Translations under genes and position numbers: made by a program
Notes under the pieces: generated by a model
The model's database searches: none
Seen by the model: only the letters and a program-made list of their open reading frames with translations
Told to the model about the DNA's origin: nothing
Assembly: GCF_902506415.1 (NCBI RefSeq)
Contig: NZ_LR733275.1
Location: 248,001 to 312,000, forward strand
Reading direction: 5' to 3'
Length of the DNA: 64,000 nucleotides
DNA from: Massilia sp. 9I
Lineage (GTDB): Bacteria; Pseudomonadota; Gammaproteobacteria; Burkholderiales; Burkholderiaceae_D
In this document: in pieces, positions 35,489 through 43,396 of the stretch
Position numbering within the stretch: the first letter of the stretch is position 1
Layout: the number at the start of each line of letters is the position of its first letter

Positions 35489-36358
35489 TCACATGACCGT
35501 AATTGTGCTGGCCAGCTGCGCCCTGCCGCCCGCGTACAGGCCCGTGATCCGCCCCTGCTCCAGATTCAGCTCCACGGTAATCCGCGAAGGCGACGGCGTG
35601 GCCATGTAGGCGCCCTGCCGGATCAGCAATGTCGGCCGCCGCACGCCCGCGCGGTCGTACAGGTAGCAGGCCAGGGGCCCCGCCGCCATGCCCGTCGCGG
35701 CTTCTTCCTCGATGCCGTAATGCGGGCCGAACATGCGCGCGGTGGCGTCGAATTCACCGTCAAGCGTCGCGAACACGTAATAGCCGATGGCGCCCAGCGC
35801 CGCGCTGACTGCTGCGATCTCGTCCATGTCGGGCGCCAGCTCGGCCAGTTGCTGCTCAGAGCGCACGTGCACCAGCACGAAGCGGTTGCCGGTGTCGACC
35901 ACGCAGGGCGACGCCACGACACGTCCTGGGGTGAGGCCCAGGCTGGCCAGGATGCGGTTGCCGCTAACGCCCGGCGCGAAGCCCGCCTCGTCGGTGTAGG
36001 TGGGCGCCAGCTGTTCCATGAAGGCGGTTTCGCCGCGCAGCACGATCCTGCGGATGCCGTCGATGGTCTCCTTCGAGCTCTCCGCCCCCGCGACCAGGCC
36101 GCGCTGCGCCAGCAGCGAGAAGGTGGCGATAGTGGCGTGGCCGCAGTGCGCGATCTGGCGGTTCGGGGTGAAGAACTCCAGCTTGATGCCGGCCACCTCC
36201 GAACGCGAGACGAAGGCGGTTTCGGACAGGCCGACCAGCTGGGCGATGCGCAGCTTCTCGCTGACGGACAGCGTATCGGCATCGAGCACGACGCCGGCCG
36301 GATTGCCCCCCTGGTCGCCATCCACGAATGCGTTGACGATGTTGACGGTACGTGCCAT
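35489..36358 (-). CDS. PhzF-family isomerase/epimerase
   Basis: A 289-residue protein of the PhzF fold (diaminopimelate-epimerase-like). Hallmarks are VDGDQGGNPAGVV at the N-terminus, the glutamate in LSETAFVS corresponding to the catalytic Glu, and NRQIAHCGHATIATF. True phenazine synthesis is unlikely because no other phz genes are present. ATG 36358 follows a strong AGGAGGAG. Its promoter region repeats the LysR-box element found upstream of the exporter. The gene is convergent with the LysR gene and divergent from the tautomerase. Confidence 0.9.
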   Translation of the reverse strand: MARTVNIVNAFVDGDQGGNPAGVVLDADTLSVSEKLRIAQLVGLSETAFVSRSEVAGIKLEFFTPNRQIAHCGHATIATFSLLAQRGLVAGAESSKETIDGIRRIVLRGETAFMEQLAPTYTDEAGFAPGVSGNRILASLGLTPGRVVASPCVVDTGNRFVLVHVRSEQQLAELAPDMDEIAAVSAALGAIGYYVFATLDGEFDATARMFGPHYGIEEEAATGMAAGPLACYLYDRAGVRRPTLLIRQGAYMATPSPSRITVELNLEQGRITGLYAGGRAQLASTITVM

Positions 36359-36385
36359 GACTCCTCCTGATAAGAATGAGCTGGC

Positions 36386-36449
36386 ACTGTACGGGGCGCA
36401 CCTGGCGCCGGTCCAATCACCTTTGCGCGCCGGCATTCAGGAATCCTGA
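36386..36449 (-). promoter_or_regulatory. LysR box plus promoter for phzF-like gene
   Basis: On the minus strand the perfect dyad TCAGGATTCCTGA (36449-36437, T-N11-A) is followed by -35 TTGGAC (36416-36411), a 19-bp spacer and -10 TACAGT (36391-36386). The start site near 36379 leaves a 21-nt leader with AGGAGGAG. The box centre is about 64 bp upstream of the start. It is homologous over about 64 bp to the exporter control region at 34454-34517. Confidence 0.62.
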
Positions 36450-36524
36450 TGGCGCCGCCGCATTCATGATTGGCGCGGGGTGAGCTGAAGGTCTAAAGTA
36501 GTCTCACAAACCAAGGAGACCGCC

Positions 36525-36914
36525 ATGCCCATCCTGACTGTCAAAGTATCCGGCCGCCCCGACCGGGAACGCACCCATGCGATCGCCGAGCTGCTGCTCG
36601 ACGCCACCTCGCGCATTCTCAAGAAAAAGCGGGAATTGACCGCGATCGTGATCGACTACGTCGACCCGGACTGCTGGCTGGTCGCAGGCGCGCCGCTCAG
36701 CGAACACGGCAAGAGCAGCTTCTACATGGACATCCGGATCACGGACGAGACCAATACCAAGGACGAAAAGGCAGCCTACATCCGCGAGGTATACGCCGGC
36801 TTCGCCCGGCTATTGGGAGACCTGCACGAGGAAAGCTACATCCACGTGATCGATGCGCGGGCCGCCAGCTACGGCTACGGCGGCCTCACGCAGGAATACC
36901 GCTACCACCGCTAG
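36525..36914 (+). CDS. Tautomerase-superfamily protein
   Basis: A 129-residue protein beginning MPILTVKVSG, giving the N-terminal catalytic proline of 4-oxalocrotonate tautomerase relatives after Met removal. The length suggests a two-beta-alpha-beta-unit member (cis-CaaD/MIF-like) rather than a short 62-residue 4-OT. SD AAGGAG precedes the start. It is divergent from phzF; the shared intergenic region holds a LysR box, so co-regulation is possible. Substrate unknown. Confidence 0.82.
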   Translation: MPILTVKVSGRPDRERTHAIAELLLDATSRILKKKRELTAIVIDYVDPDCWLVAGAPLSEHGKSSFYMDIRITDETNTKDEKAAYIREVYAGFARLLGDLHEESYIHVIDARAASYGYGGLTQEYRYHR

Positions 36915-36932
36915 CTGCTGCGGCGGCGGTAG

Positions 36933-38054
36933 TTACACCATGTCGGCGAAACCGACCCGGTCGGTGGTCGCGTTGCGCGCATCCTCGACCCGGACCTTGT
37001 GCGCCGCCAGCAGCTGCTCCAGCGAGGCATTCATGGTGTGGCAGCCCGGATCGCGGCCGGCGTTCATGTGGGTGCGGATGGCGCCGACGTCGCCCGCTTC
37101 CAGCATGCGCATGATGGCCGCGCTGGGGGTCAGGCATTCGGTGGCCAGGTGGTAGCGGTTGCCCTCGACCGAGGGCAGCAGCGCCTGGCACAGGACGCCG
37201 CGCAGCGCGTGCGCCAGGGCCTGCGCCTGAGCTTCCGAATTGCCGAGCAGGCGCAGCATCTTCTGCAGGCCCAGTTCGGTGGAGCGCGCGTGCAGGGTGG
37301 CCAGCACCAGCGGGCCGGATTCGGCCAGCGCCAGGGCTTCCTGGGCCGTCTCGGCGTCGCGGATCTCGCCGATCACGATCACGTCCGGACGCTCGCGCAG
37401 GGCGTCCAGCGCGCCCAGGTAATAGCTCTCGACGTCGGCGTCCTCGCCCACTTCGCGCTGGGTGATGATGCACTTGCGCTGCGGGATCAGGGTCTCGACC
37501 GGGTCTTCGATGGTGATGATGTGGCCCGAGCGCTGCTTGTTGATCTCGTCGATCATCGAGGCGATCGTGGTCGACTTGCCCTGGCAGGTGTCGCCGATGA
37601 TCAGGACCAGGCCGCTGGCCAGGCGCGCGAATTCCTGTTCGTCCTGCCACAGGCCCAGTTCCGACAGCGCCAGCGGCTCTTTCGGGAAGCGGCGGATCAC
37701 GCAGCCCAGACGCTTCTTGCCCTGGAAGCTGAAGCAGTTGGCGCGGATGCGCGCCGTGTGCAGGTCGATCGAGCGGTCGAAGGCGCGCACTGCGATGCGC
37801 TCGGCCCAGTTGGGCTCGATGACGTCGAAAAATTCTTCCAGCTCTTCCTTGGTGATCGGCGAATCCGTCACCGCCACCAGGCCCTTCGGCTGGCGCAGCA
37901 TCAGCGGGCTGTTCTGGTGGATGATGATGTCCGAGAACACCAGGCGCGAGTTCAGCAGGTGCAGGATCTGCTCGACCAGGGTCCCGAAGACCGGATGGTC
38001 CTCGTTCTCGATGTAGGACAGGGTGGGGATCTGCGAGGACTGGTGGTATTCCAT
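36933..38054 (-). CDS. PilT/PilU-type secretion ATPase
   Basis: A 373-residue hexameric ATPase of the GspE/PilT superfamily, retraction-motor branch. Walker A is GDTCQGKSTT (near residue 154), the Asp box HIITIEDPVE, Walker B VIVIGEIRDAET with the catalytic Glu, and the His box VLATLHA. The N-terminal PAS-like domain includes SDIIIHQNSPLMLRQ. Compared with canonical PilT (GPTGSGKST), the P-loop is unusual but keeps GxxxxGKS. No other pilus genes are adjacent, so it is a solitary, divergent PilT/PilU paralogue that may modulate type IV pilus retraction. Confidence 0.88.
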   Translation of the reverse strand: MEYHQSSQIPTLSYIENEDHPVFGTLVEQILHLLNSRLVFSDIIIHQNSPLMLRQPKGLVAVTDSPITKEELEEFFDVIEPNWAERIAVRAFDRSIDLHTARIRANCFSFQGKKRLGCVIRRFPKEPLALSELGLWQDEQEFARLASGLVLIIGDTCQGKSTTIASMIDEINKQRSGHIITIEDPVETLIPQRKCIITQREVGEDADVESYYLGALDALRERPDVIVIGEIRDAETAQEALALAESGPLVLATLHARSTELGLQKMLRLLGNSEAQAQALAHALRGVLCQALLPSVEGNRYHLATECLTPSAAIMRMLEAGDVGAIRTHMNAGRDPGCHTMNASLEQLLAAHKVRVEDARNATTDRVGFADMV

Positions 38055-38142
38055 CTGGCCGGCACATGAAAAAAGGTTAAACAGTGCCGGACATTATAGA
38101 ACCATGCTTATCCGAAAGATTGCAAAAGTGAAAGAAAAATGT

Positions 38143-38616
38143 TCACCGTGACATAGCTGCAACGATACGCTCGCCGAACAGGGTGATCGCCACGCCCAGC
38201 GCCACCACGCAGGCCCCGGCCACGCGGACATTCGACACCTTGCGGATCGCCATGTTGACCAGGCCGAAATGGTCGATCGCCATCGAGGTGAGCAGCTGGC
38301 CGGCGATCACCAGCACGATCAGGTTCAGGAGGCCGATGCGCGGCGCCAGGAATACCGTGCCGAAGACGAACGCCGCGCCCAGGAAGCCGCCGGCGAACTT
38401 CCATGCCGGCTGGCCGGCCAGCGCCGCGAAGGTGGGGGCCAGGCCGCCGCGCGACACGGCCACGCCCGCCAGCACGATGGTGCCGCAGCCGAAGGACACC
38501 AGGGCCGCGACCACGGAGTTGGCGCCGATCGAGGCCGCCAGCTGGGTATTCACGGCCGCCTGGACCGACATGGCCATGCCCACGCAGAAGGCCATCAACA
38601 AGAAAATCAGGTTCAT
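38143..38616 (-). CDS. Small DMT transporter, YdcZ (DUF606) family
   Basis: A 157-residue membrane protein with five helices (LIFLLMAFCVGMAMSVQ, VVAALVSFGCGTIVLAGVAV, AGGFLGAAFVFGTVFLAP, LLNLIVLVIAGQLLTSMA, VAGACVVALGVAITLFG). This is the YdcZ/DctA-like half-size DMT fold, which usually works as a dimer. ATG 38616 is chosen because it directly precedes the first helix. Upstream in-frame codons extend across the intergenic gap into antisense of the next gene and are rejected. Substrate unknown. Confidence 0.88.
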   Translation of the reverse strand: MNLIFLLMAFCVGMAMSVQAAVNTQLAASIGANSVVAALVSFGCGTIVLAGVAVSRGGLAPTFAALAGQPAWKFAGGFLGAAFVFGTVFLAPRIGLLNLIVLVIAGQLLTSMAIDHFGLVNMAIRKVSNVRVAGACVVALGVAITLFGERIVAAMSR

Positions 38617-38832
38617 TACTACTTCCGCCAACGCGGATCCAAAGCAAAAAGCGCACGATTTTAGTGCAAACCGGGCGTTCGGGATAGCCATCCGGTGTGC
38701 ATACCTGGCTGCAGCCTGTCCCGCCAGCGTGCATTCCAGGCGGGCGACCCTGCGCTTCGTCGCATCCGCCGTGCGCCGGGCTCGGCGTTTGCCTAGGATG
38801 GCAACATCGACAACGCCAACAAGGAGACCCCG

Positions 38833-39600
38833 ATGAACAAGACCCCGACCCTGATCCTGCGCGGCATCGTCCTCGCCGTCGCCCTCGCCTGCGCCGCCGC
38901 CCCCACCATGGCCGGCAACTGGCCCTGGGGCGGCGAACAGGTGCAAGGCAGCGGCAACGTCAAGCGCCAGGCGCGCCAGGTTTCGCACTTTTCCGGCCTG
39001 GCCTTCGAGCTGCCGGGCAGGCTGGAACTGCGCATGGGCGACAACGAAGGCGTATCCATCGAGACCGATGACAATCTGCTGGGGCTGGTGGAAACCGTGG
39101 TGGAAAACGGCACCCTCAAGATCCGCCCGTCCAAGCGCGACCTCAACCTGCGCACGAAAAACCTGAAGGTGGTCGTCACCGCGCGCCAGATCGAGCGCCT
39201 GTCGCTGGGCGGCTCGGGCGAGATCGAGGCCGACACCCTGCGCGCGCCGCGCCTGAACATCGACCTGGGCGGCTCGGGCGAAATCAATGTGCGCAAGCTG
39301 GACAGCGAAACGGTGGCGGTGAACCTGGGCGGCAGCGGCGACTTCAAGGCCGGCGGCGGCGGCGCGCGCAAGCTGTCGGTGTCGATCGGCGGCTCGGGCA
39401 CCGTGGACATGGGCCGGGTGCAGTCGGACAGCGCCAGCGTCAACCTGGCGGGTTCGGGCGAAGCGACGGTGTGGGCGCGCCACGAGCTGACCATGACGAT
39501 CGCCGGCTCGGGCGACGTCAACTACTATGGCGACCCGCGCATCAGCAAGTCGGTGGTGGGATCGGGCGACGCCCGCCGCCTGGGTGGCGCGCCGCGCTGA
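38833..39600 (+). CDS. Secreted DUF2807 (GIN-domain) beta-solenoid protein
   Basis: A 255-residue exported protein with signal peptide (IVLAVALACAAAPTMAG). Repeats of about 20 residues are marked by LGGSGE, LGGSGD, IGGSGT, LAGSGE and IAGSGD, the pattern of the GIN/DUF2807 beta-helix domain (head domain of trimeric-autotransporter adhesin type). N-terminal VSHFSGLAFELPGRLEL is the family opening. SD AAGGAG at 38821-38826. It is likely periplasmic or surface-associated; binding partner unknown. Confidence 0.87.
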   Translation: MNKTPTLILRGIVLAVALACAAAPTMAGNWPWGGEQVQGSGNVKRQARQVSHFSGLAFELPGRLELRMGDNEGVSIETDDNLLGLVETVVENGTLKIRPSKRDLNLRTKNLKVVVTARQIERLSLGGSGEIEADTLRAPRLNIDLGGSGEINVRKLDSETVAVNLGGSGDFKAGGGGARKLSVSIGGSGTVDMGRVQSDSASVNLAGSGEATVWARHELTMTIAGSGDVNYYGDPRISKSVVGSGDARRLGGAPR

Positions 39601-39604
39601 TGTC

Positions 39605-39630
39605 TAGGGTGGGCAGGTTTTCTGCCCACG
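39605..39630. repeat. REP-like palindrome, copy 2, between convergent genes
   Basis: TAGGGTGGGCAG, a GTTTT loop, then CTGCCCAC form a hairpin between the convergent DUF2807 and copper-chaperone genes. TAGGGTGGGC is shared with the palindrome at 17399-17425 (there on the minus strand). It may also act as a bidirectional terminator. Confidence 0.5.
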
Positions 39631-39639
39631 CGGTCAATG

Positions 39640-40089
39640 TCAGTGGCCGCTGTGGGCGCTGTAAGTCAGCGGCTTGACCGGTACGCTCAGCTTCACGTCC
39701 TGGCGCTTGCCGGCGGCATCCTGCACTTGCAGGGTCAGGTCGACGTTCTCCCCTTCCTTCACCTGGCGCTTCAGGTCCATCAGCATCACGTGGTAGCCGC
39801 CGCTGGCCAGGTTGACCGGCTTCCCCGCAGGCAGCTCGATCGATTCCACGCCGCGCATGCGCATGGTCTGGCCTTCCATCGCCATCTCGTGCAGCTCGGC
39901 GCGGCCGGCCACCTCGGTCTGCACGCCGAGCAGGCGCGCGGGTGTCGCCGACTGCACGCGCATGAAGGCGCCGGTCACCTTCTGCGCCGGCACGGTGGCG
40001 CGGATCCATGGGTCGGACACGGACACTTGCGCGAACACGGAAGCGGACAGCAAGCTGCCGGCGAACAGGGCGAGGATCTGAGGTTTCAT
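39640..40089 (-). CDS. Periplasmic copper chaperone PCu(A)C
   Basis: A 149-residue exported protein with signal peptide (LALFAGSLLSASVFAQ) and the exact copper-binding signature H-(X10)-M-(X21)-H-X-M: His in ELHEMAMEG, Met in MRMRG, and YHVMLM. PCu(A)C delivers Cu(I) to the CuA centre of cytochrome c oxidase in cooperation with Sco proteins. No sco or cox gene is adjacent. The opening VSDPWIRATVP with GAFMRV is typical of the family. Confidence 0.93.
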   Translation of the reverse strand: MKPQILALFAGSLLSASVFAQVSVSDPWIRATVPAQKVTGAFMRVQSATPARLLGVQTEVAGRAELHEMAMEGQTMRMRGVESIELPAGKPVNLASGGYHVMLMDLKRQVKEGENVDLTLQVQDAAGKRQDVKLSVPVKPLTYSAHSGH

Positions 40090-40128
40090 GGCGAAGAGTG
40101 TGAAATGTGATGAATGAAGATTATAGCT

Positions 40129-40671
40129 TCAGGGTCCGCCGCGCAGGTATTCGCGCTCGACCAGCACCGTGTCGACGCCGTCGGTCAGCCATATCTGGCC
40201 GTCCTGGATCGTGCATTGCAGTTGCATGTTCCGCTTCGCCATCTTCTCGAGCTGGACGCTGGCCTCGTTCGGGATGTTCACCACCGAGACGTTCCTGGCG
40301 CGGTCGATCTGCTTGCTGATGCCCTTGAACCAGATATCGCTGGTGGCGCTGTAGCTGTACACCACCACCTTCCCGGAGCGGCCGGCGGCCTTCATCAGGC
40401 GCTTTTCGTCCGGCTGGCCGACCTCGATCCAGGTCTGGATGGCGCCGGTCAGGTCCTTCAGCCACAAGGCCGGTTCCTCGACGTCGAACAGGTCCTTGGT
40501 GAAGGCCAGCGCCGGATCGGCATGCAGGGCGAAGGCCAGCACCCGGATCATTACGCGCTCGTCGGTTTCGGACGGGTGGCGCGCGATGGTCAGGCTGTGG
40601 TCGCCGTAGTAGTTGCGGTCCATGTCGGCAATCGACAGGTCGGCCTTGTAGATGGTTGCTTTGAGAGCCAT
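40129..40671 (-). CDS. yaeQ: YaeQ family protein
   Basis: A 180-residue protein matching YaeQ: MALKATIYKADLSIADMDR, YGDHSLTIARHPSETDERVM, RVLAFALHADPALAFTKDL and TWIEVGQPDEKRLMKA. The family has a PD-(D/E)XK nuclease-like fold; E. coli YaeQ was first noticed as a suppressor related to RfaH, but its activity is unproven. ATG 40671 gives the standard N-terminus; longer frames run into the next gene's antisense. It ends 39 bp upstream of the copper chaperone gene on the same strand. Confidence 0.93.
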   Translation of the reverse strand: MALKATIYKADLSIADMDRNYYGDHSLTIARHPSETDERVMIRVLAFALHADPALAFTKDLFDVEEPALWLKDLTGAIQTWIEVGQPDEKRLMKAAGRSGKVVVYSYSATSDIWFKGISKQIDRARNVSVVNIPNEASVQLEKMAKRNMQLQCTIQDGQIWLTDGVDTVLVEREYLRGGP

Positions 40672-40779
40672 GGATGAAATGCGGTCTGAACGTGAACCCG
40701 CTATTGTCGCATGGCCCGGCACGGCCGTGATAGAGCATGTATAGTCACGTTGCCAACATCGACGAATACGGAGACCCGC

Positions 40780-41811
40780 ATGACCAACGCATTCCCCCCG
40801 AACCAGCAGTTCCGCCTCGCCGCCCGCCCGCTCGGCCTGCCGCGCAGCGAAGACTGGCAGTTCCACGAAGAAGCCGTGCCCGAGGCCCAGGACGGCGGCA
40901 TCGTCGTGAAAGTGCTCTACCTGTCGCTCGACCCGGCCATGCGCGGCTGGATGAACGAAGGTAAATCGTATATCCGCCCGGTGGCGATCGGCGAAGTGAT
41001 GCGCGCCGGCGGCCTTGGCGTCGTGGTGGCCTCGCGCTCGCCGCGCTTCGCGGTGGGCGACTACGTCGCCGGCGGCACCGGCGTGCAGCGCTACTGGTCC
41101 GGCCCGGCCGACGACAAGACCGCCGCCTTCAACAAGATCGATCCCGCCATCGCACCGATGACGGCCTGGCTCAATACCCTCGGCATGCCGGGCATGACGG
41201 CCTTCTTCGGCCTGCGCGAGGTCGGCCAGCCGAAGGCCGGCGACACGGTGGTGGTCTCGGGCGCGGCCGGCGCGGTCGGCATGACGGTGGGCCAGGTGGC
41301 GAAGAAGATGGGCTGCCGCGTGGTCGGCATCGCCGGCGGCGAAGACAAGTGCCGCTTCGTGGTCGAGCAGCTCGGCTTCGACGCCTGCATCGACTACAAG
41401 GCCGGCTCGGTCCATGCGGGCCTGAAGGAGCATTGCCCGCAGGGCGTCGACGTTTATTTCGACAACGTCGGCGGCGACATCCTGGATGCGGTCCTCACCC
41501 GCATCAACATGAAGGCGCGAATCGTCATCTGCGGCGCGATCTCGCAGTACAACGCCACCAGCCAGGTCAAGGGACCGGCCAACTACCTGTCACTGCTGGT
41601 GAACCGCGCGCGCATGGAAGGCATGGTCGTGTTCGACTACGCGCCGCGCTATGCCGAAGGCGTCGCCACCCTGGCGGGCTGGATGCAGGAAGGCAGCGTC
41701 AAGAGCGTCGAATACGTGGTGGACGGCTTCGAGCGCTTCCCCGAAGCCCTGCTGATGCTCTTCGAAGGCAAGAACCTGGGCAAGCTGGTGCTCAAGATCG
41801 CCGACGCCTGA
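40780..41811 (+). CDS. NADP-dependent medium-chain oxidoreductase (CurA/PTGR type)
   Basis: A 343-residue zinc-independent MDR reductase. An N-terminal GroES-like domain (RPLGLPRSEDWQFHEEAVPE; LSLDPAMRGWM) is followed by the nucleotide-binding domain with VVVSGAAGAVGMTVGQVAKKMG near residue 155 and CRFVVEQLGFDACIDYK. This matches leukotriene B4 dehydrogenase/curcumin reductase relatives that reduce alpha,beta-unsaturated carbonyls with NADPH. ATG 40780 is chosen; the start is divergent from yaeQ. A clean terminator follows at 41827. Confidence 0.92.
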   Translation: MTNAFPPNQQFRLAARPLGLPRSEDWQFHEEAVPEAQDGGIVVKVLYLSLDPAMRGWMNEGKSYIRPVAIGEVMRAGGLGVVVASRSPRFAVGDYVAGGTGVQRYWSGPADDKTAAFNKIDPAIAPMTAWLNTLGMPGMTAFFGLREVGQPKAGDTVVVSGAAGAVGMTVGQVAKKMGCRVVGIAGGEDKCRFVVEQLGFDACIDYKAGSVHAGLKEHCPQGVDVYFDNVGGDILDAVLTRINMKARIVICGAISQYNATSQVKGPANYLSLLVNRARMEGMVVFDYAPRYAEGVATLAGWMQEGSVKSVEYVVDGFERFPEALLMLFEGKNLGKLVLKIADA

Positions 41812-41826
41812 CCCCAGCCGTGACCT

Positions 41827-41856
41827 GGCCGGGAGCCCGCCTCCCGGCCAATTTGT
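41827..41856 (+). terminator. Intrinsic terminator after the MDR reductase
   Basis: GGCCGGGAG (41827-41835) and CTCCCGGCC (41841-41849) form a perfect 9-bp stem with loop CCCGC, followed by AATTTGTT. It lies 16 bp after the stop codon. Confidence 0.8.
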
Positions 41857-41950
41857 TGATCCATGCCTTGCCCCCTCTAGAATCCTTGAACTTATCGCCC
41901 CGCAGCGCGTCTACGCCGATTTGACACGCCAAAAGCCTTGCGAGGTGAAC

Positions 41951-42172
41951 ATGGTCCAGTTTCCACAAACGGCCGCCGGCCTGGCCGACAATCCTGCCCT
42001 CCGCGCCCAGCCCGATGCCCGGCTTGGCTTGCTCAGCGTGCCGTCGCTGCGCGCCGTCGACGGCGAGCGCCTGCGCGACTACCAGCAGCATGTGCTGGGC
42101 GTGATCGCCAAGGTCCACGCCCAGCTGCCCGCTGCGGTCGGCGCGCCCGCGCGTGCCGCCGGCCAGGGGTAG
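41951..42172 (+). CDS. Small hypothetical protein upstream of hemerythrin-like gene
   Basis: A 73-residue cytoplasmic-looking protein (MVQFPQTAAGLADNPALRAQ start; later LLSVPSLRAVDGERLRDYQQ). No family is recognised and there is no signal or membrane segment. ATG 41951 has GAGG 5 nt upstream. An in-frame TTG at 41921 is a weaker start. Its stop precedes the hemerythrin-like start by only 4 nt, so the two form a bicistron. Confidence 0.55.
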   Translation: MVQFPQTAAGLADNPALRAQPDARLGLLSVPSLRAVDGERLRDYQQHVLGVIAKVHAQLPAAVGAPARAAGQG

Positions 42173-42176
42173 CGCC

Positions 42177-42743
42177 ATGCCTGCCCACGAAGCCCCTGCA
42201 CTGGAGCCGCCGGGCGGCATCCTGGCCCAACTGCGCGCCGAGCATGCCCGGATGCGCGGCATGTTCCACGCGTTTGCGATGCTCGACCGCGAAGAGGAAG
42301 CGCAGCGCGAACGCGCCGTCGACGATCTGTGCGACGCGCTGGCGCTGCACGCCTTGCTCGAGGACGAACTGTTCTATCCGGCGCTGCGCGGTGCGGTCGA
42401 CGACAGCCTGCTGGAAGACGCGGCGCTGGAACACGACAGCATGCGCGAACTGGTCGAGCAGCTCGAATCCCTGTTCCCGGACGACGATTACTTCGACGTT
42501 AGCGTCGCCGTGCTGGCCGAAGAAGTGGAACGCCACGTCGCCTTCGAGGAGAACCTGCTGTTCCCGGCGCTGGCGCAGGCCGGCGCCGACCAGCTGGCGC
42601 TGGGGCTGCGGCTGCATGCCCGGCGCGCCGAGATCGAGTCCGACCTGGCCGCCCTGCCCCCTGCGATCGACGGCTGCGAACCGCGCGGAATGCTGCGCGG
42701 CGCGCACGGCGCGCTGCGCGAACGGCGCTCGCGGGCACGCTAG
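42177..42743 (+). CDS. Hemerythrin-like (HHE) domain protein
   Basis: A 188-residue helical protein with the HHE-type ligand pattern: EHARMRGMFHAF near residue 23, HALLEDELFYPAL near 59, EHDSMRELV near 84 and ERHVAFEENLLFPAL near 120. These would ligate a non-heme di-iron centre that binds O2 or NO or serves in redox stress response. The start is 4 nt after the upstream 73-residue frame. The C-terminal 40 residues are Arg/Ala-rich. Confidence 0.85.
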   Translation: MPAHEAPALEPPGGILAQLRAEHARMRGMFHAFAMLDREEEAQRERAVDDLCDALALHALLEDELFYPALRGAVDDSLLEDAALEHDSMRELVEQLESLFPDDDYFDVSVAVLAEEVERHVAFEENLLFPALAQAGADQLALGLRLHARRAEIESDLAALPPAIDGCEPRGMLRGAHGALRERRSRAR

Positions 42744-42862
42744 CGCTTTGCGCGTGAAGGAACTAACGCTTCAGCCTTCTCTCTAAACGGCACGAGCGCA
42801 TCCATAGCGCTCGCGGCTTCCCGATCGACGGACCACCCCTCAGGGCACACAAGGAGAGCGAC

Positions 42863-43201
42863 ATGGCGACAAGCAAAGACAACGGCAAGGGCAGCGCGCA
42901 GAAAGGCGGGAGCGGCAGCAGCCAGGCGCCTGCCAAGCGCGGTTTCGCGGCAATGGACCAGAACCAGCAACGCGAGATCGCCAGCAAGGGCGGACAGGCG
43001 GCGCACCAAAAGGGCACCGCGCACGAGTTCGACTCAGAAGAAGCGCGCCGGGCCGGCCAGAAAGGCGGCGAGGCGGTCAGTCGCAACCGCGCCCACATGG
43101 CCGACATCGGGCGCAAGGGCGGCGAAAGCCGGCAGTCGGCCCAGCGCGCCGCCGCCGCGGCCAAGAATGCCGGCAACCGCCAGGGTGAAAAGGAAGGCTG
43201 A
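42863..43201 (+). CDS. KGG-repeat stress-associated protein (YciG-like)
   Basis: A 112-residue hydrophilic, low-complexity protein with three KGG motifs in related contexts (IASKGGQAAHQKG, AGQKGGEAVSRN, IGRKGGESRQS), plus a Gly/Ser N-terminus and a basic tail. KGG-domain proteins include E. coli YciG and Bacillus GsiB and are induced by general or desiccation stress. SD AAGGAG precedes ATG 42863. It lies just behind the hemerythrin-like gene; a set of short hairpin repeats follows its stop. Confidence 0.85.
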   Translation: MATSKDNGKGSAQKGGSGSSQAPAKRGFAAMDQNQQREIASKGGQAAHQKGTAHEFDSEEARRAGQKGGEAVSRNRAHMADIGRKGGESRQSAQRAAAAAKNAGNRQGEKEG

Positions 43202-43247
43202 CAAGCCTTCCGGCTGAAAAGCCTTCCGGCTGACAAGCCTTCCGGCG
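43193..43247 (+). repeat. Hairpin plus three tandem 16-bp repeats after the KGG gene
   Basis: GAAGGCT (43193-43199) pairs with AGCCTTC (43204-43210) across the stop codon. Then a 16-bp unit, A(C/A)AAGCCTTCCGGCTG, occurs three times (43201-43216, 43217-43232, and 43233-43247 lacking one base). Each unit carries AGCC-TTCC-GGCT, so the 3' end can form a row of small hairpins. No T-run is present. Confidence 0.6.
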
Positions 43248-43396
43248 AATTGGCTTCCTGCTTCCTGATCCACCTGCTGATATCCGCCCCCCGCTGACGC
43301 CTGCCCTGGCCGGGCGTGGCATCCACACCACGGCGCCCCTGCGGCGCCGTACCTAGGGAAGCAATCAGGCACGCCTCGTGCTACATTGCGCCCCCT

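Noticed and set aside
35489..36358. Phenazine biosynthesis locus
   Set aside because: Only a PhzF-fold protein is present; no phzA-E or phzG genes are nearby.
43201..43247. Short direct repeats considered as a CRISPR array
   Set aside because: Units are 16 bp and directly adjacent with no spacers, and there are no cas genes.
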